DNA of 64,000 nucleotides from JAYPWI01 sp038135065 (GTDB lineage Bacteria; Actinomycetota; Acidimicrobiia; Acidimicrobiales; Poriferisodalaceae): positions 14,273 to 78,272 of the forward strand of contig JAYPWI010000016.1 of the NCBI GenBank assembly GCA_038135065.1. The letters are read 5' to 3'. The notes beneath the pieces were generated by a model. The model was not told the DNA's origin and did no database searches. It worked only from the letters and a program-made list of their open reading frames with translations. Each line of letters starts with the position of its first letter. Position 1 is the first letter of the stretch. A program made the position numbers and the translations under genes. This document shows positions 8,737 to 17,736 of this stretch, one piece after another.

Positions 8737-9828
8737 GTGGTCCAGGCAGCAATCTTCCGTGCGGCACACGAGCCGCTCAGCATCGAGACCATCGAGTTGG
8801 ACGCCCCGGGTCCCAACGAGGTTCGGGTCCGAACCGTTGCCACCGGGGTGTGCCACAGCGACCTTCACCTCGTCGATGGCCACCTTCCGCACGGGCGACG
8901 TCCGATGGTGCTGGGCCACGAGGGAGCGGGAATCGTCGAGGCCGTCGGTTCGTCGGTCACCCGCTTCTCGGAGGGGGACCATGTCGTCGCCTGCCTGTCC
9001 GGTTTCTGCGGTATGTGTGCCCAGTGCCTCACCGGTCACCCCAACGTCTGCACCACCAGGATCCAGGCCCGGGCCCGGGATGCGGGGTTCCGTCTCACCC
9101 TCGATGGGGACGGCCTCATCCAGTTCGCCGACCTTGCCACCTTCGCCGAGGAGATGCTGGTCCACGAGAACTCACTGGTGAAGGTGGACGACGACCTCCC
9201 ACTCGATGTCGTTTCGCTGATGGGATGTGGGGTGCTCACCGGATTGGGCGCAGTGCTCCGCACGGCTGCCCTCCAGGCGGGTCAGACGGTAGCTGTGTTC
9301 GGGTGCGGCGGGGTCGGCCTGTCGATCGTTCAGGGGGCCCGTATCGGTGGGGCGGGTCGGATCATCGCGGTGGACCAGTTCGCTTCGAAACTGGACATGG
9401 CCACCGCGCTCGGGGCGACTGACACCATCGACGCATCGGCCGGCGATGCGGTCGCCCAATTGCGGGAGCTGACGGGTGGTGCGGGAGTCGATCACGCCTT
9501 CGATGCTGTCGGTGTACCGGATGTGATCCGTCAGACCATCGAGTGCCTGGCCGTTCGCGGTACGGCCACCATCGTCGGGGTGACTCCGGCAGGTGCCACC
9601 CTCGAATTCCCCCTCGACGCCATCCGCCCGGAATGCCGCATCCAGACCAGCCGAATGGGGTCCAACCGGTTCCTGGTCGACATCCCCATGTACCTGCAGT
9701 TCTACCGCCAAGGGCGCCTCGAACTGGACGGCATGGTGACCCGTCGTGGCCGCCTCGAGGACGTGAACGAGGCGTTCAGGGCGATGAAGGCGGGCGAGGT
9801 GGCCCGCACCGTGCTGACCTTCGATTGA
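8737..9828 (+). CDS. Zinc-dependent alcohol dehydrogenase (NDMA-dependent/Rxyl_3153-like group)
   Basis: A 363-residue medium-chain dehydrogenase. Catalytic zinc ligands are Cys39 (GVCHSD), His61 (GHEGAG) and the Cys of LMGCGVLTG; structural zinc ligands are Cys91, Cys94, Cys97 and Cys105. The NAD-binding motif is GCGGVG. The pattern is that of class-III-like alcohol/formaldehyde dehydrogenases, including the actinobacterial tightly bound cofactor (NDMA-dependent) type. The GTG start at 8737 follows GAGGGGG at 8726-8732; longer starts run back into the opposite-strand gene. Substrate likely a primary or aromatic alcohol (inference). Confidence 0.9.
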   Translation: MVQAAIFRAAHEPLSIETIELDAPGPNEVRVRTVATGVCHSDLHLVDGHLPHGRRPMVLGHEGAGIVEAVGSSVTRFSEGDHVVACLSGFCGMCAQCLTGHPNVCTTRIQARARDAGFRLTLDGDGLIQFADLATFAEEMLVHENSLVKVDDDLPLDVVSLMGCGVLTGLGAVLRTAALQAGQTVAVFGCGGVGLSIVQGARIGGAGRIIAVDQFASKLDMATALGATDTIDASAGDAVAQLRELTGGAGVDHAFDAVGVPDVIRQTIECLAVRGTATIVGVTPAGATLEFPLDAIRPECRIQTSRMGSNRFLVDIPMYLQFYRQGRLELDGMVTRRGRLEDVNEAFRAMKAGEVARTVLTFD

Positions 9829-9831
9829 CGG

Positions 9832-10734
9832 TCAGCCCACGTCGGGGGCGGTTCCTCGCACCACGAAGTCGGCTGCTTCCTCGAGCACCCTGACAGTGGC
9901 CAGTACGTCCTCTGCCGCGTAGCCGTTGTCCCGGTAGCCCGTCAGCAGGCCTTGCACATGCTCACCCATGGGGACAGGAACGTTCAGCTCGTTGGCCAGG
10001 TCCACGGCCAAGCCGATGTCCTTGCAGGCCAGGGTGTTGGTGAAGCTCGGTGCCAGTCGGTCGCGCAGGATGGCCCGGGTTCCGCTGTCCCACACGAAGC
10101 TGGCCCCGGATGATGCGGCCACCACCTCCCGGACGATGGCCGGGTCGACCCCGGCCTTGGCGCCCAGCAGGATGGCTTCGGTGGTTCCCATCATGTTGAT
10201 GAAGGCCAACATGTTGTTGACGGCCTTCACGACATTGCCCGCGCCGACGTCGCCACAGCGGACCACCTTGGCCGCGAACGCCTCGAGGACTGGCCGATAG
10301 GTCTCCACCACGTCCTCCGGTCCGCCGACCATCACCGCGAGAATCCCCTTGCGCGCCCCGTAGACCCCGCCGGACACCGGAGCATCGATGAAGGCGACGT
10401 CCCGCTCTGCCGTGATGCCGGCCAGTCGCCGACTCAGGGTCGGGGAGCTCGTGGTGAGGTCGATGATGGCGGTGCCCCGTCCCATGGCGTCGAGCAGTCC
10501 GCCCGAGCCCAGCACTACATCTTCCACGTCGGACGGCATGGGAAGGGACAGCAACACGGCGTCTGCCCCCTCGGCAGTTGCGGCGACGGTGTCGACCGCA
10601 GTGCCTCCGGCCTCCGCCAGAGGAGCGACGACCTCTGGCCTCAGGTCGAAGATGGCCACGTCGTGGCCGGCCCCGATCACATGGCCGGCCATGGGCCCTC
10701 CCATGTTGCCGAGTCCGATGAATCCGAGCTTCAT
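9832..10734 (-). CDS. NAD(P)-dependent beta-hydroxyacid dehydrogenase (HIBADH family)
   Basis: A 300-residue enzyme with the N-terminal Rossmann motif GFIGLGNMGGPMA, the substrate-binding DAPVSGGVYGARKG near residues 118-130, and the catalytic Lys170 in GNVVKAVNN. These are the diagnostic elements of 3-hydroxyisobutyrate / tartronate-semialdehyde / beta-hydroxyacid dehydrogenases. A GGGAG ribosome binding site precedes the ATG. It converges with the alcohol dehydrogenase gene 3 bases away. It is annotated at family level because these enzymes cannot be separated reliably by eye. Confidence 0.88.
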   Translation of the reverse strand: MKLGFIGLGNMGGPMAGHVIGAGHDVAIFDLRPEVVAPLAEAGGTAVDTVAATAEGADAVLLSLPMPSDVEDVVLGSGGLLDAMGRGTAIIDLTTSSPTLSRRLAGITAERDVAFIDAPVSGGVYGARKGILAVMVGGPEDVVETYRPVLEAFAAKVVRCGDVGAGNVVKAVNNMLAFINMMGTTEAILLGAKAGVDPAIVREVVAASSGASFVWDSGTRAILRDRLAPSFTNTLACKDIGLAVDLANELNVPVPMGEHVQGLLTGYRDNGYAAEDVLATVRVLEEAADFVVRGTAPDVG

Positions 10735-10841
10735 GTCCTGTCTCCCTTGAACGAGGTGGCCGCTGCCCCGAGCCGGCGGCGACGTGCCGCCGAGGCGCCC
10801 TGGCCAGGCCCCCTGTGCCGTGGCTCCGACGTGACCCTAGG

Positions 10842-11492
10842 TCAGATCCAGGTAGCCCACGCTTCGAGTGGCATTCGGTCGGCCCGAAGGGTGTTGACCG
10901 GCGCGTCAGGGTCAGCGTGCCCCAAGGCCACCCCGCAGAACAGCATCTCGTTGTCGGGTGCTCCCACGAACTCGGCAACCGAGGCAGCCCGGTTGGCCCA
11001 CGCTTCCTGTGGGCAGGTGTCGAGCCCGGCTTCGATGGCGAGCAGCATGAAGTTCTGGAGGAACATGCCCAGATCCGACCATTGGGGTGGCCCCATTCCT
11101 CGGTCCACGAAGCAGAAGATGGCGGCTGGGGCGTCGAAGAAGGTGTAGTTGCGAGCCAGGTGGGCGAGGCGGGCGGCCCGGTCCTCGCGGGGGATGCCGA
11201 GCTTCTCGTACATGGCCTCGCCGAGAGTGAATCGATTGGTCCGGTAGGGCTCCCACAGGTTGGCCGGGTAGACGTCGTACTCAGGGGTGTCGAGGGGTCG
11301 ACCGGACATGAAGTCCAGGAACTCCGTCATGCGATCGCCGTTGAGCACGTAGATGCGCCAGGGCTGCACGTTGCCACCCGACGGGGCTCGGGCCGAGGTT
11401 CGCAGCAGCTCGGCGATCGTTTCGTCGTCGACTGGGGTGTCGAGGAACGCCCGGATCGACGTGCGGGCCATCACGGCTTCGGTGACATCCAT
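10842..11492 (-). CDS. Nitroreductase family FMN-dependent oxidoreductase
   Basis: A 216-residue nitroreductase-fold protein: RTSIRAFLDTPVDDETI at the N-terminus, SARAPSGGNVQPWRIYVL (FMN contact) around residue 40, and the helical MFLQNFMLLAIEAGLDTCPQEAW around residues 135-155. I chose the ATG at 11492 because GGAGAAGG lies directly upstream; the longer start at 11537 adds a non-homologous leader. It reduces nitro- or quinone-like substrates with NAD(P)H; the physiological role is unknown. Divergent from the MetE-like gene. Confidence 0.87.
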   Translation of the reverse strand: MDVTEAVMARTSIRAFLDTPVDDETIAELLRTSARAPSGGNVQPWRIYVLNGDRMTEFLDFMSGRPLDTPEYDVYPANLWEPYRTNRFTLGEAMYEKLGIPREDRAARLAHLARNYTFFDAPAAIFCFVDRGMGPPQWSDLGMFLQNFMLLAIEAGLDTCPQEAWANRAASVAEFVGAPDNEMLFCGVALGHADPDAPVNTLRADRMPLEAWATWI

Positions 11493-11600
11493 GCCTTCTC
11501 CAGGGGAAGTCGTCGGTGGTTCAACAGCCTCGCGCATCGAGCGGGCAACCCGTGCGGGATTTGCTCACCGGTAATGTCTGACAGGTCGAGGAGGCAGTCG

Positions 11601-12728
11601 ATGAGCGAAACGAGCATCCGGGTCAGGGCCGATCACATCGGGAGCCTGCTGCGGCCCGCCGAGGTCGCAGCAGCGCGAGCCGAAGTGCTCGGGCCGGGTG
11701 ACCTCACCGCTCCGGCTCTCGCCGAGGTCGAGGATCGGGCCATCGCCGACGCAGTCGCCCTCCAAGAGGACGTGGGTCTCCCGCTCGTGACCGACGGTGA
11801 GTTCCGGCGCTCGTTCTGGCACTACGACTTCATGGACGGGCTCAGTGGGGTGGAGGTGCAGTACCTGCCCGACCGGGCTGGGGTGCAGTTCTCGGGGCCG
11901 CAACTCCGTCCCTTCTTCCCGATCATCACCGATCGGATCTCGTTCCCCGACGACCACCCCATGCTCGACCACTTCAGGTACCTGGCCTCGATCAGTCGAG
12001 CGGTCCCCAAGATCTCCATCCCAGGGCCCAGCGCGTGCCATTTCAGGCCGGCCAAGGCCGACGTCCACCCGGCTGCCTACGACGACGATGCCCTCATGCT
12101 CGACGACATCGCCCAGGCCTACGCCGACGCCGTCCAGGCCTTCTACGACCTGGGATGTCGCTTCCTTCAACTCGACGACATCTTTTTCGCCTACCTGTGC
12201 GACGAGCAGCAGCGGGAGGCCAAGCGGGCGCAGGGGTACGACCCCGACCAGCTCATCGTGGACTACGCCGACATGTTGGAACGAGCCATCGCCGGCCGGC
12301 CCGAGGACATGACGATCGGCATGCACATGTGCCGCGGCAACTTCCGGTCGACCTGGGTGGCCCAAGGGGGGTACGACCCGGCAGTGGATGCCATCTTCAA
12401 CCGCACGAGCGTCGACGTCTATTACATGGAATACGACACCGAGCGGGCTGGCGGATTGGAGCCGTTGCGACTTCTCCCGGCGGGGGACAAGCGGGTGATG
12501 CCCGGCTTCGTGACCACCAAGACCGGGGAGATGGAGACGGTCGACGACCTGCGCCGGCGGTTCGGCGAGGCGTCCCGCTACGTCGATCTCGACCAGCTCG
12601 GCATCGCTCCCCAGTGCGGGTTCGCGTCGACCGAGGAGGGGAACGACATCACCCCGGACGGTCAGCGGGCAAAGCTGGCCCTGGTGGTGCAAACTGCAGA
12701 AGCGATCTGGGGGTCCGTCGATGGCTGA
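11601..12728 (+). CDS. Cobalamin-independent methionine synthase (MetE) C-terminal-domain-like methyltransferase
   Basis: A 375-residue TIM-barrel protein matching only the C-terminal, catalytic half of MetE. Zinc-ligand motifs are recognisable: MHMCRGN (His, Cys) and APQCGFAST (Cys), with FLQLDD in the barrel and VRADHIGSLLRP at the N-terminus. Stand-alone proteins of this size are common paralogues that transfer methyl or other groups between thiols (epoxyalkane:CoM transferase-like, YxjG-like). An excellent GAGGAGG ribosome binding site is at 11588-11594 and a TAATGT -10-like box about 25 bases before the start. Its end overlaps the next gene by 8 bases, so the two are coupled. Confidence 0.85.
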   Translation: MSETSIRVRADHIGSLLRPAEVAAARAEVLGPGDLTAPALAEVEDRAIADAVALQEDVGLPLVTDGEFRRSFWHYDFMDGLSGVEVQYLPDRAGVQFSGPQLRPFFPIITDRISFPDDHPMLDHFRYLASISRAVPKISIPGPSACHFRPAKADVHPAAYDDDALMLDDIAQAYADAVQAFYDLGCRFLQLDDIFFAYLCDEQQREAKRAQGYDPDQLIVDYADMLERAIAGRPEDMTIGMHMCRGNFRSTWVAQGGYDPAVDAIFNRTSVDVYYMEYDTERAGGLEPLRLLPAGDKRVMPGFVTTKTGEMETVDDLRRRFGEASRYVDLDQLGIAPQCGFASTEEGNDITPDGQRAKLALVVQTAEAIWGSVDG

Positions 12729-13443
12729 AACCACACCGGTGAACTGGACGGTCACCGCACTGAATCTTCCCGACCACGCAGCAAATCCGATCCACACCGA
12801 CGAGGGGGCTCGGGCCAAGGGGTTCCCCGCTGCCTTGGTGGCGGGGGTCACCACCTACCTGTACCTGACCCATCCACCGGCCGCGGCCTGGGGGGCCGAG
12901 TGGGTCGGTGGGGGCGGATGCGAGGTGTCGTTCAGCGCTCCGGTGTTCGACAAGGACGACCTCACCTGCGCAGTGGACCGCTCGGCGGACGGCGACCTCG
13001 TGGTGTCGGCGATGGTGGGCGGCGACGCCAAGGCTGCCATGTCGGTGTGGTCCCGCCACCTGCCCCGGCCTGAGCAGCGAGAAGGACAATCGCTACCAGC
13101 GGTGGAGTCGCCGCTCGAGAAATGGCGGACGTACCCGGCCAGGGCGGGGGACGACCTCGGTCTGTACGGGGAGCACGACATCGTCCACCCCGCCGCCTGG
13201 CCGTCCTTGGCCAACGAGGTGATGTCACGCCACCTGGTCGAGGGCAGTTGGATCCACCTCCGCAGCCATATCCGGCATCACGGGCTGGCCAGGCCCGAGG
13301 GGGTTGCAACCGCGACCTCGACCCTGGTCCGGTCGTTCTCCACTTCGCGCGGTGATCGAGCCGTGGTCGACGTGGAGATCTCGGTCGACGGCGCGCTGGT
13401 AGCCACCCTCGAACACGAGGCCTACGTCCGTCTCAACGACTGA
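12721..13443 (+). CDS. Hotdog-fold MaoC-like hydratase/thioesterase domain protein
   Basis: A 240-residue protein whose N-terminal half carries the MaoC/hydratase-2-like motif NPIHTDEGARAKGFPAALVAG, followed by a second, weaker hotdog half. MaoC-type enzymes hydrate enoyl-CoA using the Asp and His of this motif; here His and Asp are both present in IHTD. The gene overlaps the MetE-like gene by 8 bases and is followed after about 60 bases by a ketoacyl synthase, which suggests fatty-acyl or polyketide-like metabolism. The reaction is inferred from the family. Confidence 0.72.
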   Translation: MAETTPVNWTVTALNLPDHAANPIHTDEGARAKGFPAALVAGVTTYLYLTHPPAAAWGAEWVGGGGCEVSFSAPVFDKDDLTCAVDRSADGDLVVSAMVGGDAKAAMSVWSRHLPRPEQREGQSLPAVESPLEKWRTYPARAGDDLGLYGEHDIVHPAAWPSLANEVMSRHLVEGSWIHLRSHIRHHGLARPEGVATATSTLVRSFSTSRGDRAVVDVEISVDGALVATLEHEAYVRLND

Positions 13444-13503
13444 TCACCGCTGCTGGTCATCCTCGACGGCGTAATGTTCATGGCGCGGGTCAGGGGGATC
13501 GAC

Positions 13504-14757
13504 ATGGATGTGGCCATCACGGGTGTGGGCACGGTCTGCCCGATCGGGCTCAGTGCCGACGAGCTGTGCGATGGTCTGCTGTCGGGCTCGGTCGGCATCC
13601 GCCCCGCTCCATGGGCGGACCTCGGCGCGGGTGGCCTCTACGCAGCCATCGATGACCGCTTCGACCCACTCCAGTGGATGGACGAGCGGGTCGTTGCCGG
13701 CACTGACGGCAACGCCCGCTTCGCCCTGGCGGCGGCAGCCCAGGCCCTCGAGGACGCAGGGCTCGCTCCCGGTGAGCTCGACCCGCGCCGCACCGCGGTG
13801 GTGCACGGGACCTCGATGGGAGGCCACTTCGCGTTGTCCCGCGCCCAGTTCGAGTTCGACCGGGCCGGGGCGGGAGCCGTCGACCGTAAGACCCAGATCA
13901 AGATCTGGACCAACATGGCGGCCGCCCAGATCTGCCTGGCCTACGACCTGCACGGGGTTTCGACCACCGTGGCCACCGCCTGCGCGTCGTCGCTCGACGC
14001 GCTGGGGACGGCGTCGATGTACCTGGCGGCCGGGCGGGCCGATGTGGTCATCGTCGGAGCTACCGAGGGTGGATACGTCTGCGATCCGGGCCAGGACCAC
14101 TTCGCCCCGGCGGTCAGCGCAGCCGAGGCCAGCTACGGGATGCGGCAGGGTGATCAGGACCCCCTTCGGGCCCTGCTGCCCTTCGCCGCAGATCGGGCCG
14201 GCATCGTGTCGGGGGAGGGGTCTGCCTTCTTCGTCCTCGAGCGGGGCGACAGCGCAGTCGAGCGAGGGGCGTCGATTCGGGGCTGGCTGCGGGGGGTGGG
14301 GTCGCTGGCCGATGCGTACCACCCCAGCTCGCCCGAGCCCGAGGGGCGTTGGGAGCAGGAGGTGATGGAAGAAGCTCACCACCTGGCCGGGGTGGGACCC
14401 GCTGACATCGATCTGCTCTACGCCCACGCCACGGGTACCCCCAAGGGCGACCAAGCGGAGATCAAGGCCATCAACCGGGTCTTCGGTGGCACCTCGGTGG
14501 TGGTGACGGGCATCAAGGGACATACAGGGCACACCGGTGCTGCCTCGGGAGCCATGAGCCTCATCTCGGGGCTGAAGGCCCTCGAAACCGGGTGGGTGCC
14601 CGCAGTGGCAGGCACACAGGTTCCCGATCCCGACATCACCTTCGATCTGGCGGTGGGCGCCCCCCGGCAGATGCAGGTCCACACGGTGCAGGTCAACTCG
14701 TTCGGGTTCGGTGGTCAGAACGCATCGGCCGTGGTCTCGAGAGATCGAGCAACGTGA
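13504..14757 (+). CDS. Beta-ketoacyl-ACP synthase (KAS II / FabF-like)
   Basis: A 417-residue thiolase-fold condensing enzyme. The catalytic triad is intact: Cys160 in TACASS, His308 in YAHATGTPKGD and His340 in KGHTGHTGAASG. The C-terminal VNSFGFGGQNAS is typical. The start at 13504 is chosen for its CAGGGGGA ribosome binding site at 13491-13498 and because the family begins with the MDVAITGVG strand; the upstream ATG at 13474 adds ten unrelated residues. No acyl carrier protein gene is adjacent. It could elongate a fatty acid or a specialised acyl chain together with the neighbouring hotdog protein. Confidence 0.92.
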   Translation: MDVAITGVGTVCPIGLSADELCDGLLSGSVGIRPAPWADLGAGGLYAAIDDRFDPLQWMDERVVAGTDGNARFALAAAAQALEDAGLAPGELDPRRTAVVHGTSMGGHFALSRAQFEFDRAGAGAVDRKTQIKIWTNMAAAQICLAYDLHGVSTTVATACASSLDALGTASMYLAAGRADVVIVGATEGGYVCDPGQDHFAPAVSAAEASYGMRQGDQDPLRALLPFAADRAGIVSGEGSAFFVLERGDSAVERGASIRGWLRGVGSLADAYHPSSPEPEGRWEQEVMEEAHHLAGVGPADIDLLYAHATGTPKGDQAEIKAINRVFGGTSVVVTGIKGHTGHTGAASGAMSLISGLKALETGWVPAVAGTQVPDPDITFDLAVGAPRQMQVHTVQVNSFGFGGQNASAVVSRDRAT

Positions 14758-14803
14758 TGCGAGGAACGATCGAAGAATTCCAGACTCTCCAAGGAGGAGC
14801 ATC

Positions 14804-15817
14804 ATGAGCCAACCGCTGCGCTTCGGCATCATGTACGACTGCCGCTACGTCCCCGGCGGCCCGGTGTCGATGGCCCAGGTATACGGGGCGACCATCGAAC
14901 AGGCTGTGTTGGCCGATCAGCTCGGCTTCGACCATGTGTGGTTCACCGAGCACCACTTCCTCGAAGACGGGTACCTGCCCGCCTTCCAGCCCCTGGCCGG
15001 AGCCATTGCCGCCCGCACCGAGCGGATTCGCCTGTCCAACGACATCGCCCTGCTGCCCCTGTACCACCCGGTCCGGCTGGCCGAGGAGTTGGCCGTGCTG
15101 GACAACATCTCCAACGGCCGGATGGAGTTCGGCATCGGCATGGGCTACGTCCCCGAGGAGTTCGCGGCGTTCGGTGTTCCCTTGCCCAATCGGGTGTCGA
15201 TGACCAACGAAGCCATCGAGATCATGCGGTTGGCGTGGGCCGATGGGCCGTTCAGCTACGAGGGGAAGCGGTATCGCCTCGACGATGTCAACGTGTACCC
15301 CAAGCCGGTGCAGGAGGGCGGGCCGCCGCTGTGGATTGCGGCGATGAAGGAGCCTGGTGCCCTGCGTGCTGCGCAGTACGGCACCCACCTGCTGCCCCAG
15401 GGTCGGCGGGAAGACGTCCTGGACCCGTGGCGGGAGGCGGTGCTGGCGGACGGGCGAGATCCCGACGACTACCGGGTGGGGATCATCCGCTCGGTCTATG
15501 TCACCGACGACCGGGAGCGCGACTGGCCGATCATCCTCGAGTCGGAGCGGTTCCGGATGGGGGTGTACACGAAGTTCATGGCGGAGACCCCCGACGACTA
15601 CGCCTGGGGCGATCCCACCGCGATCCCCCAGCGGGTGGTGGTCGGTACTGCGCAGGAGTGCATCGACGAGCTCAGCGAGTTCATCACGACGTACGGCATC
15701 ACCGATATGGCGACATCTGGGCTGCCCCCAGGGATCTCTGAGGACTTCATGGCGACCAACCTCGAACGCTTGGCCACCGAGGTGATTCCCCACCTTCCCG
15801 GCCGCTCGGGTGGCTGA
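14804..15817 (+). CDS. LLM-class flavin-dependent oxidoreductase
   Basis: A 337-residue luciferase-like monooxygenase: LRFGIMYDCRYV start, FDHVWFTEHHFLEDGYLPAFQPLAG around residues 45-65, LPLYHPVRLAEELAVLDNISNGRMEFGIGMGY around residues 80-112. It begins at ATG 14804 with the near-perfect ribosome binding site AAGGAGGA (14791-14798), 46 bases after the ketoacyl synthase, so the two are probably one operon. Its acyl-chain context is compatible with a long-chain alkanal/alkane-type or F420-dependent oxidation, but the substrate is unknown. Confidence 0.9.
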   Translation: MSQPLRFGIMYDCRYVPGGPVSMAQVYGATIEQAVLADQLGFDHVWFTEHHFLEDGYLPAFQPLAGAIAARTERIRLSNDIALLPLYHPVRLAEELAVLDNISNGRMEFGIGMGYVPEEFAAFGVPLPNRVSMTNEAIEIMRLAWADGPFSYEGKRYRLDDVNVYPKPVQEGGPPLWIAAMKEPGALRAAQYGTHLLPQGRREDVLDPWREAVLADGRDPDDYRVGIIRSVYVTDDRERDWPIILESERFRMGVYTKFMAETPDDYAWGDPTAIPQRVVVGTAQECIDELSEFITTYGITDMATSGLPPGISEDFMATNLERLATEVIPHLPGRSGG

Positions 15818-15832
15818 GCCAGCGGTGAGCGG

Positions 15833-16588
15833 TCAGGCCATGGTCAGGCCGCCGGAGACCGACAGGGTCTGTCCGGTCGCGAAGCCAGCGTTCTCGGAGG
15901 CGAAGTAGACGACGCCCGACGCGACCTCTTCGGGCTGCCCGACCCGCTTCATGGGGACGGCACGGGCCATGGCCCCGATCACCTTGTCCCCGTCGTCGCT
16001 GGCCGCAGCGATACCGGCCAGGAGCGGTGTGTCGGTCGGGCCGGGGCAGACCACGTTGGACGTGATCCCCGAGCGGGCGACCTCGCGGGCGATGGTCTTG
16101 GTGAACGAGATCACCCCTCCCTTGGCCCCGGAGTAGACGGCTTCGAGCGACGAACCGACCCGGGCGGCGTCGGAGGCGATGTTGACGATCCGTCCCCAGC
16201 GGGCCTCGATCATCGAGGGCAGGCAGGTGTGCACGGTTCGCAGCACGCCCTTGTAGTTGATCTCGATCACCCGGTCCCAGAAGTCCTCGGTGGTGGTGAC
16301 GAAGGGCATGAAGTCGTCCCACCCGGCGCAGTTGACCAAGACCTCGACCTCGCCGAGCTGGTCGAGCACGGTGAGGCGGGCATCCACCACCGAATCGGTC
16401 GAGGTGACGTCGATCTCCACGCCCAGCGCAGTACCGCCGGCCTCGTTGATCATCCGGGCCGTCTCCGCGGCTCCGTCGGTGTTGATGTCGGCGGCCGCGA
16501 CCCGGCGACCGTCGGCCGCCAAGGCCCGACAGATCTCCCGACCGATGCCGCTACCACCACCAGTGACCAGGGCGACTCTGTTGCTCAT
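15833..16588 (-). CDS. badH: SDR dehydrogenase resembling 2-hydroxycyclohexanecarboxyl-CoA dehydrogenase (BadH)
   Basis: A 251-residue short-chain dehydrogenase: cofactor motif TGGGSGIGRE, NCAGWDDFMPF, catalytic Ser region NIASDAARVGSS, and the YSGAK Tyr-Lys pair. Several stretches (NIASDAARVGSS, NVVCPGPTDTPLL, TGQTLSVSGGLTM) match what I recall of BadH from Rhodopseudomonas, which oxidises 2-hydroxycyclohexanecarboxyl-CoA to the 2-oxo compound during alicyclic acid degradation. That is consistent with the AliA-like ligase at 2860-4515, although other pathway genes (aliB, badK, badI) are absent from the window. An AAGGAA ribosome binding site precedes the ATG. It is the last gene of a minus-strand cluster. 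Confidence 0.8.
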   Translation of the reverse strand: MSNRVALVTGGGSGIGREICRALAADGRRVAAADINTDGAAETARMINEAGGTALGVEIDVTSTDSVVDARLTVLDQLGEVEVLVNCAGWDDFMPFVTTTEDFWDRVIEINYKGVLRTVHTCLPSMIEARWGRIVNIASDAARVGSSLEAVYSGAKGGVISFTKTIAREVARSGITSNVVCPGPTDTPLLAGIAAASDDGDKVIGAMARAVPMKRVGQPEEVASGVVYFASENAGFATGQTLSVSGGLTMA

Positions 16589-16627
16589 TGCGTTCCTTGT
16601 CTATCGAGGTTCTGCGAGGAGGAAGGA

Positions 16628-17662
16628 TCAGGCCCGGCCGGCCCGCACGGCGGCCGCCACCTCCGCCCAGCGGCCCAGGTGCTGGGGGTCGCTCTGCATC
16701 TGTCGACCGCCGAGGTACATCACGACCCGAGCCGCGGTGCCGCTGTAGCGGTCGAGCAACTTGCCCGCCATCTCGTCCCAGGTGGAGACCAGGGCGTAGT
16801 GCTCGACCATCTCGTCGGTGATCAGTTCCCCGAGACTGTCCAGTTCGCCGGCCTTCATCTTCTCCCTGATCTTCGAGGTGGTGCCCTCGAAGCCCAGGTC
16901 ATCGAACTGGAATGCGTAGTTGGGGGTGCTGCCGTAGAAGGCGATCTGACGCCGGGCCACCGCCAAGTAGGCCTCACGTTCCTCTGGGCTGTCCCCGGGA
17001 CAGGCGAACACGGGGATGATGAGATCCACATCGGCCGGGTCACGGCCAGCGGCGGCTGCTCCCTCGCTGACCGCAGGCAGGAGCCGGTTCTCGATGTAGG
17101 GCATCGAGTGGAAGGGATGGACGTGGATGCCGTCGGCGACCTCGCCGGCCACCCGGGTCATCACAGGACCCACGGCCGATATGTCGATCTTCATCGGATG
17201 ATCGTGGGGGCGAGGTGACCAGTCAGGAGGCAGCAGGCTGAGCTGGTAGAACTCGCCATCGTGGGACAGGGCCTCCTGCCGGTTGAAGGCCCGCCAGCAG
17301 GCCTTGACGGCCAGCACGTAGTCGCGCAGGCGGGCGGCAGGTCGGTCGAATTCGACGCCGTATCGACGGGTGATATGCGCCTTGACCTGGCTTCCCAGTC
17401 CGAGTCGGAAGCGGCCGTTCGTGTTGTCGACCAACTCGTAGGCGACCCCAGCCGACACCATGGGACTGCGGGGGAAGGCCACGGCGATCCCGGTGGTGAA
17501 GAACAGTTCGGGGGCGGCTTCGGCGGCCACCGCGATCTGCATCCAGGGCACCTGGCTGGTCTCGGTGAACAAGATCCCCGAGAAGCCGGCGCCCTCGAGC
17601 TTGCGGGCCAGGTCGGCGGTGTCCGCCCAGCGGGCGGCGCCCGTCATCAGGTCGATGTCCAT
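16628..17662 (-). CDS. LLM-class F420-dependent oxidoreductase (MSMEG_2256/TIGR03617-like)
   Basis: A 344-residue luciferase-like protein: MDIDLMTGAARWADTADLARKLEGAGFSGILFTET start, FPRSPMVSAGVAYELVDNTNGRFRLGLGSQVKAHI around residues 65-100, and a C-terminal YSGTAARVVMYLGG strand. It resembles the mycobacterial TIGR03617 group of predicted F420-dependent enzymes. The ATG at 17662 with GGGGA upstream is preferred over the TTG at 17665. It lies 39 bases upstream of the BadH-like gene and 74 bases downstream of a CoA-transferase, in one direction, so co-regulation is likely. Confidence 0.87.
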   Translation of the reverse strand: MDIDLMTGAARWADTADLARKLEGAGFSGILFTETSQVPWMQIAVAAEAAPELFFTTGIAVAFPRSPMVSAGVAYELVDNTNGRFRLGLGSQVKAHITRRYGVEFDRPAARLRDYVLAVKACWRAFNRQEALSHDGEFYQLSLLPPDWSPRPHDHPMKIDISAVGPVMTRVAGEVADGIHVHPFHSMPYIENRLLPAVSEGAAAAGRDPADVDLIIPVFACPGDSPEEREAYLAVARRQIAFYGSTPNYAFQFDDLGFEGTTSKIREKMKAGELDSLGELITDEMVEHYALVSTWDEMAGKLLDRYSGTAARVVMYLGGRQMQSDPQHLGRWAEVAAAVRAGRA

Positions 17663-17736
17663 CAAGTCCCCCTGTGATACGGCAGCGTCGGCGACTCTAC
17701 CGCCTGAGCGGGTGGGCAGACCTCACGGGGACGTGT

